Shown: positions 1 through 4,458 of the stretch, one piece after another
Numbering within the stretch: position 1 is the stretch's first letter
How the letters are laid out: every line of letters begins with the position of its first letter
Assembly (NCBI GenBank): GCA_029880665.1
Contig: JAOUNZ010000041.1
Coordinates: forward strand, 1-8,088
Direction of reading: 5' to 3'
DNA from: Candidatus Nitrosopumilus sp.
Lineage (GTDB): Archaea > Thermoproteota > Nitrososphaeria > Nitrososphaerales > Nitrosopumilaceae
Length of the DNA stretch: 8,088 bases
Program-made: the position numbers and the translations under genes
The notes under the pieces: model-generated
Databases searched by the model: none
What the model saw: the letters and a program-made list of their open reading frames with translations, nothing else
What the model was told of the DNA's origin: nothing

Positions 1-378
1 ACTCATTGGCAACAAAGTAGCATATCCTTGTTCTACATTACTTTCATCAATACCAGCATTTGCACAGATAAACCCATTATTAGATTCAACAATAAGCGTG
101 CCATTATACATACGGATAATTCGTTTTGATTCAGATAAAATTAACTCAATTATCCGAGGATCTTTTTGATACTGAGAACTTATTCCTTCTGCAAGTAACG
201 AAGGGGTGACAGTAGATAATTTAATCAGTCTTCCTTCCTGCTTAGAAATAATTTTTTGTGCAATTACTATAATATCACCTTCTTTGATGGGTTGGGATGC
301 TAAAATTAAATCGGAAAGATTGTCGGTAGGAACAATCTCTTTTTCTATGTGAATTGGGATAATTTGCAAGTAAAACAT
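1..378 (-). CDS. cofE: Coenzyme F420-0:L-glutamate ligase CofE, N-terminal part (3' end outside window)
   Basis: CofE is a GTP-dependent cytosolic ligase that adds the glutamate tail to F420-0. The visible 126 residues start LQIIPI near residue 4. They carry the family's conserved blocks: EGDIIVIAQKIISKQEGR around residues 35-52, KDPRIIELILSESKRIIR around 75-92, and the VESN-GF-CANAGID-SNV block around 99-115, which contributes to the GTP/metal site in known CofE structures. Family proteins are about 250 residues, so roughly the C-terminal half lies beyond base 1. The ATG at 378 is chosen because the next N-terminal residues match the family start. It lies 26 nt after the stop of the HAD phosphatase gene on the same strand, so the two probably share a transcript. 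No clear ribosome binding site is seen. Assignment is by remembered family motifs, not by a search. Confidence 0.93.
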   Translation of the reverse strand, partial: MFYLQIIPIHIEKEIVPTDNLSDLILASQPIKEGDIIVIAQKIISKQEGRLIKLSTVTPSLLAEGISSQYQKDPRIIELILSESKRIIRMYNGTLIVESNNGFICANAGIDESNVEQGYATLLPMS

Positions 379-404
379 CTCAATAAGATGGACTAAAAAA
401 TTGT

Positions 405-1055
405 TTATGCAGGAGTTTGAGTTTCCAATTCTAACTTGTAATGCTTGTTGATAATGTCTAAGATTTTTGAGAGATCTTTTTCTTCCAGAGTAGCAGTAGC
501 CAAATCTTTGACAATATCTTGAGCACGATAAGCTATGCCCAACCCACAAATATCAAATAATTTTACATCGTTTGCACCATCAACCACACAAACAATGTCT
601 TCTTTCTTCTCGCCCCATTCAGCAATTTTAATTTTTGCAGATTTTGACTTATCAGAATCAACATGGATTGTTACTCCTTCAAGTTTTCCATCTTTAAAGA
701 TCAAATCGTTAGAATAGACATAATCCAATTCTAATTCTTTTTGTAATCTATCCATCATTAGTCCAAACCCACCAGATACTGCCATGAGTTTCCATCCAGC
801 AGCCTTTAGAACTCTACATGCTTCCTTTGCACCAGTCATAATAGGTAATGCATCAGACACTTCTTGGCAAGTTTTTTTATCAATACCTTTCAAGGCTGCG
901 ACTCTTGTTCGAAGTCCATCCTCCCAGTTAATTTTTCCTTGAATTCCTTGTCTAGTGATTTCCCAAATTTCGTTTTCTTTGTGGAGTTTTTCCGCTAAAA
1001 GTGGGAGATATTCTTCATCATATAAAACACCTTCAACATCAAAAATTATTAGCAA
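405..1055 (-). CDS. HAD-superfamily phosphatase, SerB/phosphoserine-phosphatase-like (subfamily IB)
   Basis: A 216-residue HAD hydrolase with all four motifs. Motif I is FDVEGVL (nucleophile Asp6; the second acid is Glu8 rather than the usual Asp). Motif II is the Ser of SGGF (Ser94). The motif III Lys is probably Lys138 in DKSKSAK. Motif IV is VDGANDV (Asp159, Asp163; the usual Gly before Asp159 is Val). An alpha-helical cap follows motif I (about residues 15-75), as in phosphoserine phosphatases. The likely reaction is phosphomonoester hydrolysis, with phosphoserine to serine the best guess. A DxEGV motif I also occurs in the ThrH phosphatase of Pseudomonas, so the substrate is not settled. 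Translation begins at TTG (1055-1053); no ATG or GTG lies between it and the upstream in-frame stop. cofE follows 26 nt downstream. The C-terminal tail after residue 205 is polar and probably unstructured. Confidence 0.85.
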   Translation of the reverse strand: MLIIFDVEGVLYDEEYLPLLAEKLHKENEIWEITRQGIQGKINWEDGLRTRVAALKGIDKKTCQEVSDALPIMTGAKEACRVLKAAGWKLMAVSGGFGLMMDRLQKELELDYVYSNDLIFKDGKLEGVTIHVDSDKSKSAKIKIAEWGEKKEDIVCVVDGANDVKLFDICGLGIAYRAQDIVKDLATATLEEKDLSKILDIINKHYKLELETQTPA

Positions 1056-1083
1056 TAGACTTCTGTTTTTGGAGAAAATTACT

Positions 1084-1095
1084 AATTATATTAAA
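1084..1095 (-). promoter_or_regulatory. TATA-like box for the HAD phosphatase-cofE transcript
   Basis: On the minus strand this reads TTTAATATAATT, a good archaeal TATA element. Its centre is about 35 nt before the TTG start at 1055, which predicts a start site near 1064 and a leader of only about 10 nt. This fits the absence of a Shine-Dalgarno sequence. The spacing is inferred; no transcript data are visible. Confidence 0.5.
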
Positions 1096-1182
1096 GTTAA
1101 GACTGTTTTTGTTGATTATACCAATTCCTAAAAACGATCGCTATTCTCAGATAATCCAATCTAAATAATCTACCAATGAAAC

Positions 1183-1331
1183 TCAATTTCTTTTCACATA
1201 TACTGGGTACATGAGAAAAAGCATCATCGACATAGGCAATGACAGATAGTCCGAATCAACAACAATCCAATAATTAAGACAACACTGGATAAAATAGACA
1301 GAAACCAAAACCACTTAGTTGCATATAGCAA
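1183..1331 (-). pseudogene. Frameshifted two-helix membrane mini-protein (candidate)
   Basis: Two adjoining minus-strand frames each read like half of one small membrane protein. From TTG 1331, frame 1 gives a KWFWF start, a hydrophobic helix (SILSSVVLIIGLLL) and then an unconvincing tail ending at a stop at 1224-1226. The next frame supplies a loop DSDYLSLP, a second helix MSMMLFLMYPVYV and a basic end KRN, stopping at 1183-1185. Adding one base at the TTG-TTG-TTG-ATTC junction (about 1256) joins them into one 49-residue protein with two helices, a short acidic loop and basic ends. A TATA-like run (about 1352-1360) lies about 25 nt before the TTG, as for the intact genes. I do not recognise the family. 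The frame 1 product alone (35 residues, one helix) could also be the real gene. Confidence 0.4.
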
Positions 1332-1458
1332 CTAATCATTACAACCATGATGTTATTTTTGTAATGTTTGGAATTACTTGATTACTGTCATAATTAATAA
1401 GTAATTGTGGAATAAAAAGGAGTTTGTGGAAATGTCTGACATTTGTTTGTGAATTTCT

Positions 1459-1587
1459 TTGTTTTTAAACAATATTAAATCAAAAGAAGGCATTGACCGA
1501 ATTAGACGTGCTAACCTCCACACATATGATCATATCAATTACATCGACGTTCAACTAGCTGAAAATGTTTCTTATATACGAATTTAA
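1459..1587 (+). other. Unassigned coding-like frame, possible gene remnant
   Basis: An open plus-strand frame of 42 codons from TTG 1459 to TAA 1585-1587. The peptide is well mixed and polar, with KEGIDRIRRANLHTYDH in the middle and INYIDVQLAENVSYIRI at the end. That part uses more G/C-ending codons (GGC, GAC, AAC, CTC, CAC, ATC, TAC) than neighbouring intergenic DNA, which is why it stands out. The start is weak and I know no family for it. The opposite strand over the same bases is also open for 49 codons, so strand choice is uncertain. It may be the 3' remnant of a lost gene, or chance. Confidence 0.2.
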
Positions 1588-1676
1588 TAATACGTCTTTA
1601 GTTTATTTTAAAAGGTATAATGAACGATTGATAAGTTCTACGGATTCCTCTTAAGCAAAATTTACCACAATATTGT

Positions 1677-1853
1677 ATGAAAAAGTCAAACACAACAAGA
1701 AAATCAAGAACATCCCAACTGTTAGAAGAATATGAGGAATTACAAAAAACACAGCGGATAAAGACAATTCACTTTAACCAACGGGCAGATTTGACCCAAA
1801 TTAGGATCAAGTTATTTTTAATGGAATTGACAATGTTATTGAGATATTTTTGA
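1677..1853 (+). CDS. Hypothetical basic protein, 58 aa
   Basis: ATG 1677 to TGA 1851-1853. The peptide starts with a Lys/Arg/Ser/Thr-rich segment (KKSNTTRKSRTS), continues with a charged, probably helical stretch (QLLEEYEELQKTQRIKT, about 14-30), and ends with a hydrophobic tail (IRIKLFLMELTMLLRYF). No cysteines or recognised motif are present. The layout of a basic start, heptad-like Leu/Glu helix and amphipathic tail is protein-like, but the length and the lack of a clear TATA box at the expected distance leave it doubtful. It lies alone between the remnant-rich stretch and the zinc-finger gene at 1991. It may be an N-terminal fragment of something longer. Confidence 0.3.
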   Translation: MKKSNTTRKSRTSQLLEEYEELQKTQRIKTIHFNQRADLTQIRIKLFLMELTMLLRYF

Positions 1854-1990
1854 AATAGATTGTAACATGTTAGAATTGAGGCTTGTGAAAATGACGAGGA
1901 ATGAGTTAAAACAAAATTAACTGTCAACCGACTTCAGCTTAACAAGTCATCAATACAACACAATTAATCACTCATTTGTATTATAGATAT

Positions 1991-2122
1991 ATGAAAAGCC
2001 AATGTGTCGAATGCTCTTTTGTAACTGAAGAGCCAGGGGAATTATATGCTCATTTCATGAATGCACATACCAAAATCCAAGTAAAGCCCACATCTCATAC
2101 ACTGGGGGAATTTGTAGATTAA
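1991..2122 (+). CDS. Small C2H2 zinc-finger protein, 43 aa
   Basis: A 43-residue protein holding a complete C2H2 finger signature: Cys5-x2-Cys8, then His21-x4-His26, with hydrophobic Phe10, Leu18 and Phe22 in the usual core places. The finger fills residues 5-26. The tail (KIQVKPTSHTLGEFVD) is short and polar. One-finger mini-proteins are common in archaea and usually have no assigned function; nucleic-acid or protein binding is the general expectation. ATG 1991 is the only start close to the finger, and an AATTAAT element at 1962-1968 sits about 26 nt before it, fitting a leaderless message. The next Cys-rich gene begins 73 nt downstream on the same strand. Zinc binding is inferred from residue spacing only. 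Confidence 0.65.
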   Translation: MKSQCVECSFVTEEPGELYAHFMNAHTKIQVKPTSHTLGEFVD

Positions 2123-2163
2123 CAATTACTACATTTTTTGTATCCTCTAATATGTAATCAGAT

Positions 2164-2173
2164 AAAAATTTAA
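2164..2173 (+). promoter_or_regulatory. TATA-like box before the 60-aa Cys-rich gene
   Basis: AAAATTTAAC is centred about 27 nt before ATG 2196, the spacing expected for a leaderless archaeal transcript. It suggests this gene is transcribed from its own promoter rather than only with the zinc-finger gene upstream. Confidence 0.4.
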
Positions 2174-2195
2174 CCAAGTAAAAGTTAAAAAAACT

Positions 2196-2378
2196 ATGGA
2201 TGAATCCGCAATAGAGATACTCTACAACAATAAAGATATGAAATGTAAAAATCCTGAATGTGATCACATAATGGATTCACACCTTCATTTTAAGAATATC
2301 AAAGATGACAGGGTTCCTCTACTATACTGCTCGGAGTGTAGAGCACAGGGTAAAGAATGTAAACTTATAAGATTTTAA
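2196..2378 (+). CDS. Small Cys/His-rich (zinc-ribbon-like) protein, 60 aa
   Basis: Sixty residues with two metal-ligand clusters: Cys17-x4-Cys22-x-His24 followed by His29 and His31, and YCSEC (Cys45, Cys48) followed by GKEC (Cys55). The pattern CxnC-x-H...H ... YCSxC-x3-G-K/R-E/D-C recurs in the 53-aa protein at 3189-3350, so the two are probably paralogues. Two Cys/Cys knuckles about 23 residues apart suggest one or two bound zinc ions. No catalytic motif is seen, so the job could be RNA, DNA or protein binding. Start ATG 2196 is supported by a TATA-like box 27 nt upstream; Met15, just before the first Cys, is an alternative that would match the short form of the paralogue. Family and function are not known to me. 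Confidence 0.65.
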   Translation: MDESAIEILYNNKDMKCKNPECDHIMDSHLHFKNIKDDRVPLLYCSECRAQGKECKLIRF

Positions 2379-2491
2379 AACGTTACAAAAATTAGTCCAT
2401 TTCTCTTTTTCCACAGTTGCATAATATTCATCATCATAACATATCGATCATATCGAATGCAGATATCTGGACAGTGTATCATAAGAGACAT
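2375..2491 (-). CDS. Possible Cys-pair mini-protein, 38 aa (or remnant)
   Basis: A minus-strand frame from ATG 2491 to TAA 2375-2377, with a second start at Met4. It contains HCPDICIRYDRY near the N-terminus (Cys7, Cys11), a CPxxC arrangement that I associate with small thaumarchaeal zinc proteins. The following residues are Met-rich and unconvincing. The next frame over the same bases reads YDDEYYATVEKEKW, which looks better, so a frame change around 2445 is possible. The frame overlaps the end of the 60-aa Cys-rich gene by four bases, tail to tail. Evidence is composition only. Confidence 0.22.
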   Translation of the reverse strand: MSLMIHCPDICIRYDRYVMMMNIMQLWKKRNGLIFVTF

Positions 2492-2716
2492 TAGAAAAAT
2501 TATCAAACATAAAAATGCAAATGCGTTACAAGTTGAAAGACACTATATTTTATGAAGATCACAAAGTTAACCTTAGTTATCTCTACAATTCCAATCTTTG
2601 AAACACAGATTTAAACTCATTTTAAATCAAAATTAATCATTATATTAAATATCATGATTTTAACAAGCAGGTCAACTACAGTCAATCTAATATTATCTAG
2701 ATAAATTTCAAGAATT
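2379..2716. other. Intergenic stretch between two small plus-strand genes
   Basis: About 340 bases. It contains the weak minus-strand Cys-pair frame (2375-2491), a tandem pair of the 8-mer CATATCGA (2440-2447 and 2449-2456) and, at its right end, the TATA-like box of the membrane protein gene. Nothing else is supported; stops are frequent in all frames from about 2500 to 2680. Confidence 0.5.
2687..2696 (+). promoter_or_regulatory. TATA-like box before the four-helix membrane protein gene
   Basis: CTAATATTAT is centred about 25 nt before the GTG start at 2717. This fits a leaderless transcript and supports the GTG start, since the frame closes upstream at a TAA (2702-2704). Confidence 0.45.
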
Positions 2717-3085
2717 GTGCAACTACAACAAAAAACAATAGTTTTGATTTTAGTTTCAATAAGTATAACAGGGGTAATTGGCATTCAGATAGGAAATCCT
2801 AAGTTCATAGCGAATGCAATAGTATTAGAATCGACATTTGTCGTCTTGACAGCATTGTCATTTTGGAGGTTACGATATACACTCATTCCAAACATGATAG
2901 TTGCAATAATTGTAATCATCGGAAATACTGCATCTCCAAAGCACCTTGAAATCATGAATTCGTTTGAACCTCTTGAAAATGCCTTTGTGTTAATAGTTGG
3001 TGGCTATGTCTTACAGGGACTACTTTTAGCTGCAAGTTGGAACATGTTCACAAATAGAAAAAATCTAAAACTAAGTATCAAATGA
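2717..3085 (+). CDS. Hypothetical four-helix membrane protein, 122 aa
   Basis: An integral membrane protein with four hydrophobic segments at about residues 7-24, 32-50, 56-72 and 87-108. Short polar links separate them: the basic link RLR (51-53) between helices 2 and 3, and a longer charged loop (KHLEIMNSFEPLE, 75-87) before helix 4. The C-terminus is basic (NRKNLKLSIK). By the positive-inside rule, the basic 51-53 loop and the basic tail would face the cytoplasm. No transport or catalytic motif is visible. Start is GTG 2717; no other start lies between it and the upstream in-frame stop, and a TATA-like box is 25 nt before it. It stands alone between small Cys-rich genes. I recall similar short multi-helix proteins of unknown function in marine thaumarchaea, but cannot name the family. 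Confidence 0.75.
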   Translation: MQLQQKTIVLILVSISITGVIGIQIGNPKFIANAIVLESTFVVLTALSFWRLRYTLIPNMIVAIIVIIGNTASPKHLEIMNSFEPLENAFVLIVGGYVLQGLLLAASWNMFTNRKNLKLSIK

Positions 3086-3188
3086 GTATTGAAATAAGTT
3101 ATTATTTGAAACTAATGACTAATCGTTTTAAAAGCTCATGAATAATACAATAATTTTTGAATGTGTAAGAATTCTTGAAAGTTCATGA

Positions 3189-3350
3189 ATGGTTTTTGTA
3201 ATCGATGTAATGAACATTATCATGAACGAACAACATTGTAAAGAATGTTTACATGAATTAAAATTTCATTACAACTCTCATGACGGAAGAATATACTGTA
3301 GTCAGTGTAATTTAAAAGGCAGAGACTGTTATGCGTTTGAGAATAGTTAA
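3189..3350 (+). CDS. Small Cys/His-rich protein, 53 aa, paralogue of the 60-aa protein
   Basis: ATG 3189 to TAA 3348-3350. Ligand-like residues are Cys17-x2-Cys20-x-His22, His27 and His31, then YCSQC (Cys37, Cys40) and GRDC (Cys47). The second half matches the 60-aa protein at 2196-2378 almost position for position (YCSxC-x3-G-K/R-E/D-C), which is the main reason for believing it. The first 11 residues (MVFVIDVMNII) look unlike the family; Met12 (ATG 3222), which leaves a 42-aa protein beginning just before the first Cys, may be the true start. A TATA-like run at about 3147-3157 favours transcription beginning near 3180. In the overlapping frame, ATG 3185 opens an 18-codon frame with its own CNRCNEHYH knuckle. 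Probable zinc binder; function unknown. Confidence 0.55.
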   Translation: MVFVIDVMNIIMNEQHCKECLHELKFHYNSHDGRIYCSQCNLKGRDCYAFENS

Positions 3351-3842
3351 TGATTTATCAAACACATTACATACAAACACATATTTAGAAAATTAATTTT
3401 GATCACACTCTTTGTTTTCCTAAAAATTTTCTTGTGAAAACAGATAACAATTTAAGAGATTTGTTTCGTGTTCCTGTAGATTTATTGTTGTTTTAATTTC
3501 TTAGTGAATTCTGCTTTAATGTCATTTTAATGCATAAAACCACAAGTTGCACATGTGCAGAGTTATTGTTAAAGGGAGGTTATAAGACGATATAAATTTC
3601 TGACACAACACAAAATTGTTCTAATTTCACATATGGTATTTTCATGATACATCAAGTAACCATTCAATATAATAAATAACTAAATTTTAGATATAATAAA
3701 TTCAGTAGATTTTATGGCAATAAGGCCTCCGAATAGTTACAAGTCCCTGTTCAATATCTATTTGAGTTATTGTTTCAGGATTACATTTCATCATTTATGA
3801 TCATTTGAAAAGTTTTTAAAATTCCATAATAGATCAAATTAG

Positions 3843-3992
3843 TTAAGACATCTGTTTTTTTGCAAGATTTGTCAATTTCTGCAGTGTCGTTTCTCGTTTG
3901 CTCATAGTGCAAATTAAGTGGCCTAGGGGGTTAAATCCCATCATTGTAACTTGATTTAATATTAAAAAATCATTTACTGGAGTTTCACCACA
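3843..3992 (-). pseudogene. Possible remnant of a small gene (33-aa frame from ATG 3944)
   Basis: On the minus strand the bases 3992 to 3843 are open and read like real protein. The segment begins GETPVNDFLILNQVT, continues with MMGFNPLGHLICTM, and ends in a basic helix-like stretch (SKRETTLQKLTNLAKKQMS). The upstream half has no start codon and is cut by a TAG at 3993-3995, so either the gene starts at ATG 3944 (33 residues) or an older, longer gene has lost its 5' end. The mix of Asn/Pro/Gly turns and an amphipathic end is more than A/T-rich DNA usually gives by chance. I do not recognise the family. A CTTTTATAG element at about 3994-4002 could be a minus-strand TATA box. Confidence 0.35.
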
Positions 3993-4070
3993 CTATAAAA
4001 GCGAATGAAGTGATAAACTCTTTTTGGTTCCTTAAATTAAAGTTTAAACTTTTTTGAATCAAGAAAACGC

Positions 4071-4080
4071 TAATAATAAA
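4071..4080 (+). promoter_or_regulatory. TATA-like box before the 94-aa four-Cys gene
   Basis: TAATAATAAA is centred about 28 nt before ATG 4104, fitting a leaderless or near-leaderless transcript. Confidence 0.45.
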
Positions 4081-4103
4081 TCACAGAATGTTTTGAGAAT
4101 AAC

Positions 4104-4388
4104 ATGGATGAGTTAGAACACAAATACGAAGTAATAATCAAAGAAACAGAAGATAAGCAAAAGCTGCCAGAAGACGTCAAAGTGGAATTAAAAGCATCAG
4201 GAATGATGGATGATAAAGGGAAATTGAAATTGAAAGGAGTAAGCCCGAAAATGCTTAAAAAAATGAAACAAGAATTTGTAGAGTGCCCAGTTTTAAAAGA
4301 AAATATTCAATTCATCCAATGTTTTGTATGTCCAAATTTCCAAAGCAGAGTCATGGGAAAAGTGCTCTGTAAAGGCGACAAATTATAG
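4104..4388 (+). CDS. Conserved-looking four-Cys protein, 94 aa, upstream of proS
   Basis: A 94-residue soluble protein. The first 60 residues are highly charged, Lys/Glu-rich and probably helical. The C-terminal third carries four cysteines spaced Cys61-x11-Cys73-x2-Cys76-x12-Cys89 (within ECPVLKEN, QCFVCPNF and VLCKG), which can form one zinc site or hold an iron-sulfur cluster. The NFxSR-x2-GKV-x-CKG block gives a compact, conserved-looking end. No enzyme motif is visible. ATG 4104 is supported by a TATA-like box 28 nt upstream and by an N-terminus that starts immediately with charged helix. proS begins 70 nt downstream on the same strand; the gap holds a TATA-like run and a palindrome, so co-transcription is possible but not required. 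I do not know its function. Confidence 0.8.
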   Translation: MDELEHKYEVIIKETEDKQKLPEDVKVELKASGMMDDKGKLKLKGVSPKMLKKMKQEFVECPVLKENIQFIQCFVCPNFQSRVMGKVLCKGDKL

Positions 4389-4440
4389 ACACATAAAATA
4401 AGATTTCTGAAATCATCACGAAAGGCTCATTAGTTAAATT

Positions 4441-4454
4441 AAATCTCGAGATTT
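4441..4454. promoter_or_regulatory. Perfect 14-bp palindrome in front of proS, possible operator
   Basis: AAATCTCGAGATTT is a perfect inverted repeat ending 4 bases before the TTG start of proS. It overlaps the downstream edge of a TATA-like run (TTAAATTAAAT, 4434-4444). Such placement would let a dimeric regulator block the start site. The TATA centre is only about 20 nt from the TTG, so either this TATA is used with a slightly internal start or the CATAAAATAA run near 4392-4401 is the real box and the palindrome lies in a short leader. Confidence 0.35.
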
Positions 4455-4458
4455 TAGT

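Larger units (their letters stand above)
1056..1676. other. Gene-poor stretch upstream of the HAD phosphatase gene
   Basis: About 620 bases without an intact recognisable gene. It holds the minus-strand TATA-like box at 1084-1095, the frameshifted membrane mini-protein candidate at 1183-1331, a coding-like but unassigned plus-strand frame at 1459-1587 and a 12-bp palindrome (ATATGATCATAT, 1524-1535). No tRNA, CRISPR or transposon ends are seen. Much of the rest is A/T-rich with frequent stops in all frames. Confidence 0.5.
3351..4103. other. Long intergenic stretch (about 750 bases) without an intact gene
   Basis: No frame here reaches a convincing full gene. It holds two minus-strand coding-like remnants: one with a Cys pair at 3482-3562, interrupted by a stop, and one at 3843-3992. 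It also has a 12-bp palindrome TGCACATGTGCA (3548-3559), very A/T-rich DNA at about 3660-3710, and the TATA-like box of the 94-aa gene at its right end. No RNA gene was recognised: the GGTTAAATCC at about 3930-3939 resembles a tRNA T-arm but has no matching arms. Confidence 0.5.

Noticed and set aside
535..717. Plus-strand frame antisense to the HAD phosphatase
   Set aside because: The opposite strand encodes HAD motifs III and IV over these bases; the frame has no features of its own.
2055..2267. 70-codon minus-strand frame across the two zinc-protein genes
   Set aside because: Phe/Tyr/Ile-rich peptide from A/T-rich DNA, opposite two plus-strand genes with clear Cys/His spacing.
2552..2614. 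20-codon plus-strand frame resembling a signal peptide start
   Set aside because: It stops after 20 residues, has no correctly spaced TATA box and no continuation in other frames.
3548..3559. 12-bp palindrome TGCACATGTGCA
   Set aside because: Not near any supported start codon; a lone 12-bp palindrome is expected by chance now and then, so it is not called an operator.
3580..3645. 21-codon minus-strand frame from ATG 3645
   Set aside because: Too short, without motif or neighbour support; kept out of the annotation.
3700..3800. Possible C/D-box sRNA on the minus strand (ATGATGA followed by CTGA)
   Set aside because: The spacing from C box to the first CTGA is only about 9 nt, the second CTGA is about 80 nt further on, and no C' box is visible. 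Archaeal C/D RNAs are shorter and more regular.
3920..3950. tRNA T-arm-like GGGTTAAATCCC
   Set aside because: The loop lacks the conserved C56, is one base short, and no acceptor, D or anticodon arms can be paired around it.
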